A stretch of DNA of 64,000 nt. Origin: Rufibacter tibetensis (GTDB taxonomy: Bacteria > Bacteroidota > Bacteroidia > Cytophagales > Hymenobacteraceae). How positions within the stretch are numbered: the first letter of the stretch is position 1; each line of letters begins with the position of its first letter. The translations under genes were made by a program, and so were the position numbers. Positions 49,717 to 58,162 of the stretch are shown here, in pieces. The stretch covers positions 4,594,001-4,658,000 of the forward strand of contig NZ_CP012643.1 of NCBI RefSeq assembly GCF_001310085.1, given 5' to 3'. The notes under the pieces are model-generated. The model did no database searches, had not been told where the DNA came from, and was given only the letters and a program-made list of their open reading frames with translations.

Positions 49717-50178
49717 TTAGTTTAAAAAATAAACTTTCTTAGTAAACCGTAGATTTGATTTTAAATTAGAAACTTCAATTAAGGCAGCCAAGGCGGTATC
49801 ACTATCAAAGCCCCCCATATCTTGCAAGTCAAATATCAGTTCTGCTGATTTAAGATACTTTTCGTTTGCTTCAAATGCATCCTCTATATGCTTCTTCATC
49901 AATCCTATATTCCCGAAATCATCCCTTTCCCCAAACTGGCTTAAAGGAAGCACGGTCATATACATTTTAGGGTAAAAGGTGCCCGTTTCATTCATCTGAT
50001 TTACAGTACTAACTCCCTTTTCAGCTTCTTCTGAGTTTAGTCCTCCATCCATCTGTACGAAAGCACCGCAGGTTGACAAACCTATAGCAGCGGGGCAGAC
50101 TAAGTGAATCCTCTTGCCAAATAAGTCGTCTGCAAACCCAATACTACCCATATTCCCCTTAAATTTTAATAATTCCAT
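49717..50178 (-). CDS. Hypothetical protein
   Basis: 153 residues, no signal or membrane segment. Starts MELLKFKGNMGSIGFADDLFGKR and ends in SNLKSNLRFTKKVYFLN; mixed alpha/beta composition. I do not recognise a family. It lies in the accessory region, flanked by 255-bp and 130-bp gaps; nothing in its context suggests a role. Confidence 0.6.
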   Translation of the reverse strand: MELLKFKGNMGSIGFADDLFGKRIHLVCPAAIGLSTCGAFVQMDGGLNSEEAEKGVSTVNQMNETGTFYPKMYMTVLPLSQFGERDDFGNIGLMKKHIEDAFEANEKYLKSAELIFDLQDMGGFDSDTALAALIEVSNLKSNLRFTKKVYFLN

Positions 50179-50310
50179 GTTATGTCTAAATGATAGTTTA
50201 TCTTATAAAAAAGATGATAATGTATTATCGGAAACCTTATTACTTCAATACTTAGCCAAGCTATCTTCCTTTCAGCATTCGGTGAAAGAGCAATAGATTC
50301 CTTTACCCTT

Positions 50311-50517
50311 CTACATTCTATAATAATCAGTTTGTCCGCTTCCAGTGACGTTAAGCCATAAAATTGACATCACAAAAAAACAAACTAACCAAATTACAAA
50401 AAACACACCTACTAGCAGTAGATACCCTTTTTCATCATTGTTTGACGTGTTGTTTCCCCCACCGCTTCTAAACATTATCATGATAAATGCGGCTACAGCA
50501 AATGATGCATATCCCAT
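50311..50517 (-). CDS. Small two-helix membrane protein
   Basis: 68 residues, two hydrophobic helices (about 2-16 and 32-55) separated by a Gly/Asn/Asp-rich loop. No family recognised. Moderate confidence because the gene is short and the region AT-rich. Confidence 0.5.
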   Translation of the reverse strand: MGYASFAVAAFIMIMFRSGGGNNTSNNDEKGYLLLVGVFFVIWLVCFFVMSILWLNVTGSGQTDYYRM

Positions 50518-50706
50518 ATTAGTGCGTTTTATTATTTAATAATTCTTCTGCAAAAATTTTATATTTTATAAAGGCCGTATGCTTTTTATATGAATTTCCA
50601 TAGCTCGAGTCAACCGTTCCATCAAAAAAGTTTTTCACTAATATGCGTATTGAAGTAGCACCAAGATAAAAACAGAAGGAAGCCTTGAGTTAAAGACTGA
50701 TTAAAT

Positions 50707-51165
50707 TTACTTATCTAAAATATTATCTATCTGATTATGTATATCGTACTCTTGCCAACTACCAAATTCACTAAATTTATTAAAATGTTTGAATGCTAGC
50801 TTTGGCAATGAAAAGCCGACATTTCTTAACTCTCCATTTGGGTCTGAAATCAAATATTTGTTCCAATCAGACCAGGTAGATATACCAAACATATTTTCTC
50901 CTTGTCCATCAAAAAATCCTTTGCCTATTTCTTCAACTGTCCAATCGTTATTCTTTAATATGTATTCATCACCCTCCTTATTCAAGAATCTGTAATCAAA
51001 AATATCATACTTATTTCCACTGTAGCTAGTAGTATGCGTTCTTGAGAACTTCTTCTCTATAAAAAAAAGGCACGGATTTTTAGCAGCTTTTCCAAAATCC
51101 AGATATTCAGAGATAAGAAAGGGCTCGAGTGATGTTACAGCTTGGTAGATAGTTTTCTTTGTCAT
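50707..51165 (-). CDS. Hypothetical protein
   Basis: 152 residues from the ATG at 51165, which follows a 57-nt AT-rich leader that could code for a non-native 19-residue extension. No signal peptide. Contains aromatic-rich segments (DYRFLNKEGDEYILKNNDW; GFFDGQGENMFG; STWSDWNKYLI). Similar to small SMI1/KNR4- or immunity-like proteins in feel only; I make no assignment. Confidence 0.55.
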   Translation of the reverse strand: MTKKTIYQAVTSLEPFLISEYLDFGKAAKNPCLFFIEKKFSRTHTTSYSGNKYDIFDYRFLNKEGDEYILKNNDWTVEEIGKGFFDGQGENMFGISTWSDWNKYLISDPNGELRNVGFSLPKLAFKHFNKFSEFGSWQEYDIHNQIDNILDK

Positions 51166-51365
51166 TATTAAATAATTATTATATAAAAGATTTATTTTCA
51201 TAAATATAATATTATAATACAAATTATAGATATTATATAATAAAAAAAATATTTTAATATAAATATATTTTCACATGAGTTTGAAATTAATTATCACATT
51301 CCAAGGGAGGTCACCAATACGGTTTAACTTGGTACTGCAAGCAGTTGTTTCTGCCTTGTTATTCA

Positions 51366-51792
51366 GCATGGTACGGATACAGTGACAAGCCCTGTATATA
51401 CTCTGGACTTACCTTACAGCCAAAGCCGTGGAACAAAGGATTGCTGCACATTAAAAAACCAAATTGACAAGATAACACAGGTAAACTTCAATAGCGTGCT
51501 AATGAACTGGTACAGGGATGGGCAGGACTATATCAACTGGCATACGGATGCGGAGAAGTCCTTAGGTAAGAACCCAATTATCGGTTCCGTTAATTTTGGG
51601 GCCACACGCAAGTTCCAGCTCCGAAGAATTGATGATAACAATGAGAAGATAGAAATGCCCTTTAGCCACGGTACGCTTTTGGTCATGGGCGGAGAGACGC
51701 AGCACCGATGGCAGCATTCCGTACCTAAGGAAAGCAAGGTAAAGCAGGCAAGATTTAACCTAACATTCAGGGTTATCACATCAGATTTATAG
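51366..51792 (+). pseudogene. Frameshifted, N-terminally truncated AlkB-like dioxygenase
   Basis: Two frames join into one AlkB family protein. Frame 1 from 51366 reads AWYGYSDKPCIYSGLTLQPKPWNKGLLHIK, in pieces, matching the AlkB region AWYGD...YSG...L; a run of six A at 51453-51458 then shifts to the frame that continues NQIDKITQVNFNSVLMNWYRDG with the Fe ligands in NWHTDAEKSLG (HxD), QHSVPK and ARFNLTFR. With five A the frame would be continuous. The normal N-terminal 60-80 residues were not found. The short ORF that starts at a GTG at 51382 would translate the wrong frame at first. Confidence 0.75.
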
Positions 51793-51869
51793 ATACCACA
51801 TTTTGTTGAAGTTGTGATAAATAGGATATACCCACCTTATTTCTCAGATTATTCGGTATTTAGAACACA

Positions 51870-52133
51870 ATGTTTCCAAATATTTTCCTAATCACAATCT
51901 TCCTTGCCATCGCATTCCTGGTCTTTATGAACCGCTGGATGGTTCGTCAGGTTTTCCCCAGCGCAGTCAGGCTAAGAGTGTCAGTGATGCTGGCAATTGT
52001 AGCGGTGCTGGCGTCTTGGGGGCTAATATGGGTTCTACGCCAGTATGCTGAACATCAGAATGAGAAGAATAAAAGGGATGCCCATACCAAAATAGCGGCA
52101 TCAGCATCCCTTTATAACAGACGGATTGTTTGA
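51870..52133 (+). CDS. Small membrane protein of the duplicated convergent module, copy 2
   Basis: 87 residues: helix 4-20, NRWMVRQVFPSAVRLR, helix 40-62, charged C-terminus. Clearly homologous to 45843-46094; the charged tails diverge. Stands opposite a duplicated minus-strand partner. Confidence 0.65.
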   Translation: MFPNIFLITIFLAIAFLVFMNRWMVRQVFPSAVRLRVSVMLAIVAVLASWGLIWVLRQYAEHQNEKNKRDAHTKIAASASLYNRRIV

Positions 52134-52355
52134 CTCTTTAGTGGACTATCCCTCCTGCTGTTCTTTATTTTTAAAACCTGCCTTTCTCCCCCTTTTAGCA
52201 CCTTTGGCCTTAGTCGTTCCTTCTGGTAATTGGTTGGTCAATTCACGCATCTGAGCAAAGATTCCCAGTACAGCCTGTACCTCTTCCACATTGGTTGCCG
52301 AGCGGATGATGGACATCTGTAATTTGTCTATCTCGGACTTTACTAATTCTCTCAT
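51927..52355. repeat. Direct repeat copy 2 (two-gene module)
   Basis: Second copy of the segment at 45903-46322, same orientation. The minus-strand gene here has a few extra codons in its 3' part. No terminal inverted repeats or target-site duplications were recognised at either copy. Confidence 0.8.
52146..52355 (-). CDS. Small helical protein with basic tail, copy 2
   Basis: 69 residues: MRELVKSEIDKLQMSIIRS, VEEVQAVLGIFAQMREL, then AKGAKRGRKAGFKNKEQQEG. About 75 percent identical by eye to 46125-46322 except at the very end, where RKP has become RKA followed by insertion of a few residues. DNA-binding tail is a guess. Confidence 0.65.
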   Translation of the reverse strand: MRELVKSEIDKLQMSIIRSATNVEEVQAVLGIFAQMRELTNQLPEGTTKAKGAKRGRKAGFKNKEQQEG

Positions 52356-52483
52356 TGTGTTTTAATTTTGTTAATGGGTGTAAAGATAGGTACGTTATAT
52401 TTGATATGCATCATTTAACATGGGCAGTGATTTTGCTTATAATACACAATTAATAAAAACACACATAATCGCATTAACGCCTT

Positions 52484-53254
52484 TTAGCTGTTGTTACTTT
52501 TTACATACAAATTCAAATCATCAAACATATCTTTCAAAGTATTGTATATCGAAAAAGCATCTTGATTGCAGATATTGATTTCTCCTTCTAAGTAACGTGC
52601 TTTGTTTCTTAACTGAGACAACTTATTAAATAATCTTCTTCTATTAATCTCAAATTCTGATTCCGAATTCTTGAACCTGAGGTTGAATGCAGATTTGATA
52701 CCTCTATGGTCTGACTTAATCTTGATATGTTGATTTGCTTCAACAAGTAAATTAGTTTTAGCTAACAGTTCAATTGTACTGAATGAATTGTCAATAAATG
52801 CTGATAAGTAATCATTTTCAAGGGCATACTTACTTGTCTTCAGAAATTCTTCTGCAACGATTAAATGCTCAGCGCAGATATGCTTATTATATTGGAAGTC
52901 AAATGAAAGCTGATAACCATCTCGGAATAGAATCAAAGTTGCATGACCGCAGTTTTTAAATTGCTCTTCGTTAAGACGAACATGCTCTACATCACTCGTA
53001 AATGGCCAAAAGTTGTCTATACTTTTGTTAACCCCAGGTTTTAACTTTACTTCAGCAGATACTTCATTATTCAACCTCACCAAATTTTGCCTTCCATCAG
53101 GAAAAAAGACAGCCTGGGCGGCTTGCAACGCAAACTCATTACCTAAAATATTGAGTTCCTTCCTTCGGGTTATTTCTGGAGTAAAGAACAAGTCCATAAA
53201 ACTCTGGTAAACATTGTTACCAAAATCATCATCAACGGCTTCTTTCATGTTCAT
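52484..53254 (-). CDS. Hypothetical protein, possibly with HEPN-like C-terminal part
   Basis: 256 residues, no signal. The C-terminal 120 residues are helical (HLIVAEEFLKTSKYALENDYLSAFIDNSFSTIELLAKTN), with a QLRNKARYLEG element that recalls the RNxxxH motif of HEPN RNases but has Y for H, so catalytic ability is doubtful. The N-terminal half is mixed alpha/beta. The stop lies right beside a GTTGTTA core-like sequence, hinting at a decayed cassette end. Confidence 0.5.
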   Translation of the reverse strand: MNMKEAVDDDFGNNVYQSFMDLFFTPEITRRKELNILGNEFALQAAQAVFFPDGRQNLVRLNNEVSAEVKLKPGVNKSIDNFWPFTSDVEHVRLNEEQFKNCGHATLILFRDGYQLSFDFQYNKHICAEHLIVAEEFLKTSKYALENDYLSAFIDNSFSTIELLAKTNLLVEANQHIKIKSDHRGIKSAFNLRFKNSESEFEINRRRLFNKLSQLRNKARYLEGEINICNQDAFSIYNTLKDMFDDLNLYVKSNNS

Positions 53255-53337
53255 TATATAATAGACGCAAATTGACGGTGCCAGGGAGTCCGATAAAGCT
53301 TGTGGTTAGACACTTCTCTGCACTTGCTTTTTTGCAC

Positions 53338-54516
53338 TTATTGAAAATCTGAGATATTAATTTCTTCGGGGCTTTTCTCAACTAGCTTTCCATTAAATCG
53401 TTCAATGAATTCTGCTGTCCGTTTAGAAGGATAAGGGTCAACCACGTAAACTGGTTTGTTATTGAAGTCAAACTTTTGTTCAATTAAATTATTCACTTCT
53501 GAATCACCACATCCATAACCTATTGTTATCAATCGTTCCGAAACTTCAAGATTGTTCTCGAAGTGAGTAAAAACCTTTTCATAATACCAAGGCTCTCTAT
53601 ATCTCAATATCTTTGATGTTGTACCTGAGAGGAAATCAGAGTGATAATTTATCCAATCATTTAAATATGCTGGTTCTCCATCTTTGTTGATTTCCTTGTA
53701 CAAACTATTATTCCCTACCCCGTATTTGATTTTTATATAAGTCTCAATCCCATAATCTTGTATGTGGAAAGGATATTGGTCTACACTGCCATGAAGTTTG
53801 TATAGCCTGTATTTTCCTTTGTACTCATTTGTAAAATAAGGTAATCTCACTTTATATCCTTCCTGGAAATCCCCAAAATAAGGAGACCCAAGTTCTTCGA
53901 AGCCATCGCAAAGGTTACCCTGGAGCCAATCTGAACTATCAAATATTTCAAAGAAGATGTCATGGTTTAATGTGTGGATGTGAACAGCGTCATCGGTTCC
54001 CCAATATTCTAGGCAATCTAAGAATCCTGTATAACCAGGATAAATTGGCTTGCACAGATGTACAGGTTTGTAAAATCTATTCCCATCTCTATCAACTAAA
54101 AAATGGGTAATCAGTTGGTTAAAGATTTTGTTTGTTAGACTTAGTAAATTAAGGTTGTCTGTATCTGAATGGAACTCTTCCCTGAATGAATCACAAAAAG
54201 CATCAAACTCCTTTACCTCTTTTTCTTCTCTATATATTTCATTGTAAAAATCATAGAACTCTTCATAGTTGAATTTTTTTTTTGTCAACTCTACGTAAAA
54301 ACCTATCAACCTTGTAATAAAATATTTTCCTTTCGCATAGCTGTCATACCAACAAGGGTCTTCTTCATCTCTGCTTTTAAATAAAACAGTTCCATCAGTA
54401 TAAATCCAAAAGTCTTCGGGATGCAGGTTTACAAGTTCTCTGTTTAACTGATTTGCTGTAGGATAACCTTGGTTTACGGAAAATCCAGCACCTAACAATA
54501 AAGATGTTTGATTCAT
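53338..54516 (-). CDS. SIR2-like / AbiH-type protein (candidate defence gene)
   Basis: 392 residues from the ATG at 54516; an ATG at 54558 precedes a non-conserved 14-residue extension reading through the attC-like site. It opens MNQTSLLLGAGFSVNQGYPT: GAGFS is the NAD-binding glycine motif of SIR2-like and AbiH proteins. YKLHGSVDQYP (about 265-275) contains the KLHGS motif typical of the group, and LITIGYGCGDSEVNNLI near 357-373 is the matching C-terminal element. Related proteins deplete NAD+ upon phage infection; this role is inferred. Confidence 0.7.
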   Translation of the reverse strand: MNQTSLLLGAGFSVNQGYPTANQLNRELVNLHPEDFWIYTDGTVLFKSRDEEDPCWYDSYAKGKYFITRLIGFYVELTKKKFNYEEFYDFYNEIYREEKEVKEFDAFCDSFREEFHSDTDNLNLLSLTNKIFNQLITHFLVDRDGNRFYKPVHLCKPIYPGYTGFLDCLEYWGTDDAVHIHTLNHDIFFEIFDSSDWLQGNLCDGFEELGSPYFGDFQEGYKVRLPYFTNEYKGKYRLYKLHGSVDQYPFHIQDYGIETYIKIKYGVGNNSLYKEINKDGEPAYLNDWINYHSDFLSGTTSKILRYREPWYYEKVFTHFENNLEVSERLITIGYGCGDSEVNNLIEQKFDFNNKPVYVVDPYPSKRTAEFIERFNGKLVEKSPEEINISDFQ

Positions 54517-54529
54517 TTTCTTAAATTTT

Positions 54530-54593
54530 GCAAATCGTCTAGTGTAAAACACTGGCAAGTATGACTACCTAAGCTGGCGTCAAGCTGTTGTTA
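54530..54593 (-). other. attC-like site c (degenerate left core)
   Basis: Aligns base for base with site e: GCAAATCGTCTAGTG against GCACAACGTCTAGGC on the left and CAAGCTGTTGTTA against TTAACTGTTGTTG on the right, with the inner GGCGT element. The left core has lost its AAC, which should impair recombination. Confidence 0.55.
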
Positions 54594-54611
54594 CGCGGCT
54601 TTTTTCTTATC

Positions 54612-55064
54612 CTATATCTGACTCTTCATTTTTTTTTTCTCAAGACATGCTTTTACTCTTTTAGTTTCATGTCCATCAATCATAGCAAATATTACTACTT
54701 CTTTAATTTTAAATTCTTCAGAATCCGCAGCTAACAAAGCGAACCAGATGCCGTCTTCATAGTCGTTGTGCCAAGTCGTTACAATTGTGTGATTGGGCAA
54801 GTAAGTTTTCTCAATTTCTGCATATCTAAAACTAATTTCCTCGTCCACTAAATCATGCGCCAATTCTGCTTGATTTCCAATGGCGCAAACATATCCGACA
54901 TCTTTGGCTATTATCTTTGAAATCACCTCGTCAATGTATCTTCTGGGCATGTCATTTGCCACAAGAATACAGAGCCAGTCCTTATTAGGGAGTTGGTCTG
55001 ACCAGTTATTTTCTGTACTGTATTCTACTAGTTTAACTAATCGATTATTTATGATTCCTTCCAA
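54612..55064 (-). CDS. Hypothetical protein (DUF7684-like)
   Basis: 150 residues, cytoplasmic. WLCILVANDMPRRYIDEVISKIIAKDVGYVCAIG, in pieces (about 30-62), then HDLVDEEISFRYAEIE and HTIVTTWHNDYEDGIWFALLAAD fit my memory of DUF7684, a widespread family without known function. Its stop lies 19 bp from attC site c, so it looks like an integron cassette gene. No companion gene suggests a role. Confidence 0.65.
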   Translation of the reverse strand: MEGIINNRLVKLVEYSTENNWSDQLPNKDWLCILVANDMPRRYIDEVISKIIAKDVGYVCAIGNQAELAHDLVDEEISFRYAEIEKTYLPNHTIVTTWHNDYEDGIWFALLAADSEEFKIKEVVIFAMIDGHETKRVKACLEKKKMKSQI

Positions 55065-55217
55065 ATTAATCCTTTAAATGCCACGTAACATTATGAGTTT
55101 AAGAAGTTCTTGCATTTAAATACAATAATTAATTAAACCACAAAAGGAAAAGAGTGATTTATAGTTGAATGGTTATCTCCAACCACAATTTCAAAAACAC
55201 ACTGTTGTGCTTTCGTC

Positions 55218-55985
55218 TTAAAAAGCATAATCTTGAAAAGGAGCAGCATCCGTCCTTAAAGCACTCCAGTCGAAGTTATACATTTCTTGCTCAGTCCAAG
55301 ATTGAGGTAAAATGATGCTAAACAATGTATTTTCAGACGATAGCTCATTAGTGTCATCGTCAGAATGGAACCCCATGTTCGGCTGATATTGCGTAAAAAT
55401 AAAATTATGAAATTGAGCAAAAACCACTGAAAATACTGCTCCAAGCGCATTTAAAAGATTTCCTAAAGACGCCCTTGCAAATTCATCGTGCCTATTGTGC
55501 TTAACTGAGTTATAATCCTGATACCAGGATAAAGAATGTCCAGCAGCCCATTCTGAGAAAGGATTTATTTCTTTTTTCCCATTACCCCAAATGTTTATGA
55601 ATAGTCTATACTCGCTAAGACGAGTTGCAGCATTGATTTTGTAATAGTCTGTCACGTTCCAATTACCTGTTCTTGCGTAACCGTTGGCACTAAGTATCTT
55701 CTTAGAATTCAATTCAAACTCCGTTGCTGCCCTTAAGAATAATTTATACACCCGATAGGAGTAAGTCCTAAGGTTTGCATCTGATGGTTCAATAAATTCA
55801 AAAAGGTGTACTACATCTTTTTCTAAGATATGGTAAGCCCTTATTATCTCAAACCTGTCACTTGCATACCTATCGTCTGCTATATAATTTGATTGGGAAT
55901 TGTATCCAATGGTATAAAGGTCGGGCAGTGAAAAAGGTCTAATAATTCTTTTATATGGTTGAGATTGTTTCATATAATAACGCAC
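55218..55985 (-). CDS. Hypothetical protein
   Basis: 255 residues, no signal peptide. Rich in aromatic residues (SLSWYQDYNSVKHNRHDEFARASLGNLLNALGA in pieces near 160-190). The SVKHNRH portion recalls HEPN-like or abortive-infection proteins of unknown mechanism; no assignment is made. A GTTGTGC core-like heptamer occurs 10 bp past its stop but I could not find a full attC there. Confidence 0.55.
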   Translation of the reverse strand: MRYYMKQSQPYKRIIRPFSLPDLYTIGYNSQSNYIADDRYASDRFEIIRAYHILEKDVVHLFEFIEPSDANLRTYSYRVYKLFLRAATEFELNSKKILSANGYARTGNWNVTDYYKINAATRLSEYRLFINIWGNGKKEINPFSEWAAGHSLSWYQDYNSVKHNRHDEFARASLGNLLNALGAVFSVVFAQFHNFIFTQYQPNMGFHSDDDTNELSSENTLFSIILPQSWTEQEMYNFDWSALRTDAAPFQDYAF

Positions 55986-56380
55986 TAATATTGTATATAT
56001 GGAGTAACTCAGTTTATTGGTACTTTGGTTAAAGGTATCACCAGCCTTAACAAGCCTTGGATTAAGTGGCTATGTGCTAGTTTATCCTCAGTTATCAAAG
56101 CTGCTTTAATGTTCAATATAGCTATATACCTGAATCTTACTTCTTCTTTCCCTCATTTTATTTCCTCAACTATATAAAAGCTGAGTATCAATCCATTTTA
56201 TGGTGCTTTTAAGAACCTTATCAGGAAAATAACGACACGAACAATATTGACAATAATAAAAATATGACCTTCAGCAAGGCCCCCAAATCTGCCACCTATA
56301 AAAAATAAATCAGGCGTGGAATAGATTAAAAAAAGAAACTCTACTCATTTCATCCGTAGATAAAACAAAAAGGTTTTCTG
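55986..56380. other. 395-bp gap without recognised gene
   Basis: AT-rich; only short shadow ORFs. ATAACGCACT next to the start of the preceding gene resembles the left edge of attC site h and may be a decayed site. Confidence 0.35.
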
Positions 56381-56413
56381 GTGTATAACTGGTATAAAAA
56401 TAAAAAATACACC

Positions 56414-56737
56414 ATGACACCAAGCAACGAAGAATATTTAACAGACAGCGAGTACGATGAAATTGTGCTATGGAGCAGGAACCACGGCTACACACTTGAC
56501 ATGTTTGAACTATACCTCAACATCATCTCTTTAAAGTCAAGGGATAAGGAACACAGAAGAGAGGGCGAACCAGAAAAGGGTTATCCCCTTTGGGTACAGG
56601 CGATGGTACTCGAAGAGGTTTATGTGGAGCGGAATAAAGTGGAAGAGCGGAGCAGGAAGATTGCGGAGTTTCTCAGTGATTCCTTGGACACGGCCTTCGT
56701 GGACAGCCTTGACATAGACAGCCTTTTCGGGGAGTAG
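56414..56737 (+). CDS. Hypothetical acidic helical protein
   Basis: 107 residues from the ATG at 56414; an ATG at 56381 adds 11 residues. Starts MTPSNEEYLTDSEYDEIVLW. Acidic and helical, ends in repeated SLDxxFVDSLDIDSLFGE. The only plus-strand gene in the 52-64 kb stretch, which marks a break in the array. Function unknown. Confidence 0.55.
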   Translation: MTPSNEEYLTDSEYDEIVLWSRNHGYTLDMFELYLNIISLKSRDKEHRREGEPEKGYPLWVQAMVLEEVYVERNKVEERSRKIAEFLSDSLDTAFVDSLDIDSLFGE

Positions 56738-56771
56738 GGCTGCCTTTTAGGTGTCTTATGTGACAGAGTTC

Positions 56772-57068
56772 TCAACTAGAAGACTTTACCAGTATTCGGT
56801 TTACTAATGCCTGAAGAATAAATAAAGTTGGTATCACAACAATCCAATTGAATAATGCCCATGCAAACTGAGGCATACCACAGCTTAAGTCTGTTGTTTG
56901 GGGATTCAGGTATTCATCTACTTCAAATGTAAGAAAGGGATAAGGCAGAAAGAACACAAGGTAAACCAAGTAAGTAACCCCAGTCTTAGGGAGGTTCGTT
57001 TTACCAATCACCAGGTAGGTGGTCAGTGGAACAAGAAGGTAAGGAAGGAACAACAGTATAGTTCTCAA
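56772..57068 (-). CDS. Small membrane protein
   Basis: 98 residues with three hydrophobic helices (about 4-20, 30-48 and 69-90) and a loop containing DLSCGMPQ. Likely inner-membrane. No family recognised. No attC was found between its stop and the next gene to the left, so it may be the last, decayed cassette. Confidence 0.55.
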   Translation of the reverse strand: MRTILLFLPYLLVPLTTYLVIGKTNLPKTGVTYLVYLVFFLPYPFLTFEVDEYLNPQTTDLSCGMPQFAWALFNWIVVIPTLFILQALVNRILVKSSS

Positions 57069-57109
57069 TGTCTACAATTACCTATTTTCATTCTTCAAAC
57101 ATCATTTGC

Positions 57110-57170
57110 CTTGGTGAAAACAAGGTGCCAAGGACGTCGGCCGTAGCATGGCTTATGCACAATGTTGGCA
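57110..57170 (-). other. attC-like site m (right half clear)
   Basis: CAAGG-CGTCGGCCG-GCATGGCTTATGCAC-GTTGGCA aligns closely with the right half of site k. The left arm (expected GTGCATRAG) is missing or replaced. The right core GTTGGCA (57164-57170) is the exact reverse complement of the core at 57710-57716. Confidence 0.6.
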
Positions 57171-57174
57171 AGAG

Positions 57175-57702
57175 TTATTTTCTTTTTCTTAAGTAACCGA
57201 ATAGACCAGCAATTAGGAAACCAGCTCCAATAAAATAGTCATCTTTCGAAGACGCAATATCTCTCTCAATTTCAAGAACTTTATTTTTGTCTAAGTAAGT
57301 ATTTCCTTCCACTTCGATTGAGGTAACTTGAATATTCTTTTTTGAATCAAGACTCTCAACTGATTTGCTTGGAATAGTAAATTTTATCTTGTCTCCTAGA
57401 TTAATATTACTCAAAAAGTTCTTTCTGTTAAAAATATTCAAGTAGTCGGCCTTAATTTGAAAGGTATTTCTATGATTGTCAGTCCAGATGTAATATTCGT
57501 GAGTGAAATTCTTAAAACCTGTGTTATCCTTGAATGAGTGTTTTTCATAGGCCCCTTCTATCTCAACCAAGTCCTTTGGAGAGGTTATACTCTCTCTATT
57601 TAATCCTATGTAGAGAAAGTAAGTAAATGCAGATATGCCAACGAGTAGTGCCAAATGCCCTTCATTTAAGAATCTCTTCATTTTCTCTTCTTTCTTACTC
57701 AT
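57175..57702 (-). CDS. Cassette gene: two-helix membrane protein with extracytoplasmic domain
   Basis: 175 residues. Helix near 13-30, a soluble 110-residue beta-rich domain (IEGAYEKHSFKDNTGFKNF; HNRNTFQIKA-like element) and a second helix at 155-170 ending GYLRKRK. Overall layout parallels the cassette protein at 60301-60891 (helix, beta-rich domain with 'VEI' start, helix), though identity is low. Function unknown. Bounded by matching cores TGCCAAC (57710-57716) and GTTGGCA (57164-57170). Confidence 0.65.
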   Translation of the reverse strand: MSKKEEKMKRFLNEGHLALLVGISAFTYFLYIGLNRESITSPKDLVEIEGAYEKHSFKDNTGFKNFTHEYYIWTDNHRNTFQIKADYLNIFNRKNFLSNINLGDKIKFTIPSKSVESLDSKKNIQVTSIEVEGNTYLDKNKVLEIERDIASSKDDYFIGAGFLIAGLFGYLRKRK

Positions 57703-57709
57703 TAATTAT

Positions 57710-57777
57710 TGCCAACGGTTAGGCTAAACGGCGGGCGAGGCCGTCGGCCGAAGACTGGCGTTTAGGTGTTGTTGTGC
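57710..57777 (-). other. attC-like site d
   Basis: 68 nt. Left core TGCCAAC, inner stem CTAAACG/CGTTTAG, loop with GGCCGTCGGCCG, right core GTTGTGC. Right core is the exact reverse complement of the left core of site e. Confidence 0.8.
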
Positions 57778-58004
57778 TGCGATTTTCTTCCTTTTAATAG
57801 CCAAAAGCCTAATACAATTATGTTAAAGAAGGCAATTACCCATGGAAATGCAGCCATGTAATCCGTTTGACAAGGTGGGCAGAAAGTGTTTGGTAAACAA
57901 GGTTCGCATTCTAAGCTTGCTTTATCGAAGAAGTATTTGCCAGCTAAGACTAAGTTTCCAATAAGCCAAATAATTGATAATTGAGAAGTTTTAAGGCCCA
58001 TCAA
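57762..58004 (-). CDS. Cassette gene: small membrane protein with Cys-rich loop
   Basis: 80 residues, two hydrophobic helices (about 8-26 and 50-68) with a loop ECEPCLPNTFCPPCQTD containing four Cys, which may bind a metal or form disulfides. Its coding end runs into attC site d: the last codons before the stop are the core itself. Unknown function. Shares its cassette with a pair of tiny ORFs upstream. Confidence 0.65.
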   Translation of the reverse strand: MMGLKTSQLSIIWLIGNLVLAGKYFFDKASLECEPCLPNTFCPPCQTDYMAAFPWVIAFFNIIVLGFWLLKGRKSQHNNT

Positions 58005-58024
58005 AGTAGTTCTTGAATAGGAGT

Positions 58025-58162
58025 TTACTTTTTAGAAATTCTATTTACTACAGAAGCAAGCTTTTCATTCTTCAAGCCATTAACTTTTTCCATGAACTCT
58101 TGCTCATACTCACTAGCTGTTTTACTTGGGTCATATTTCTCAAACAAAATCGCTTGGTTCAT
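58025..58162 (-). CDS. Tiny helical protein in the same cassette
   Basis: 45 residues, MNQAILFEKYDPSKTASEY then EQEFMEKVNGLKNEKLASVV; charged and helical. Starts directly after the stop of the preceding tiny ORF (TAAATG). Could be part of a two-gene unit of the antitoxin type, but there is no further support. Confidence 0.5.
   Translation of the reverse strand: MNQAILFEKYDPSKTASEYEQEFMEKVNGLKNEKLASVVNRISKK

Noticed and set aside
51382-51792. A full AlkB gene starting at the GTG at 51382
   Set aside because: Its first 25 residues do not match AlkB, whereas the other frame does up to the A run, so it is a frameshift artefact.
55082-55212. A long (about 130 nt) attC between CGTAAC and GTTGTGC
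   Set aside because: Core-like ends exist but no inner complementary stem was found, and the cores do not match the neighbouring units.
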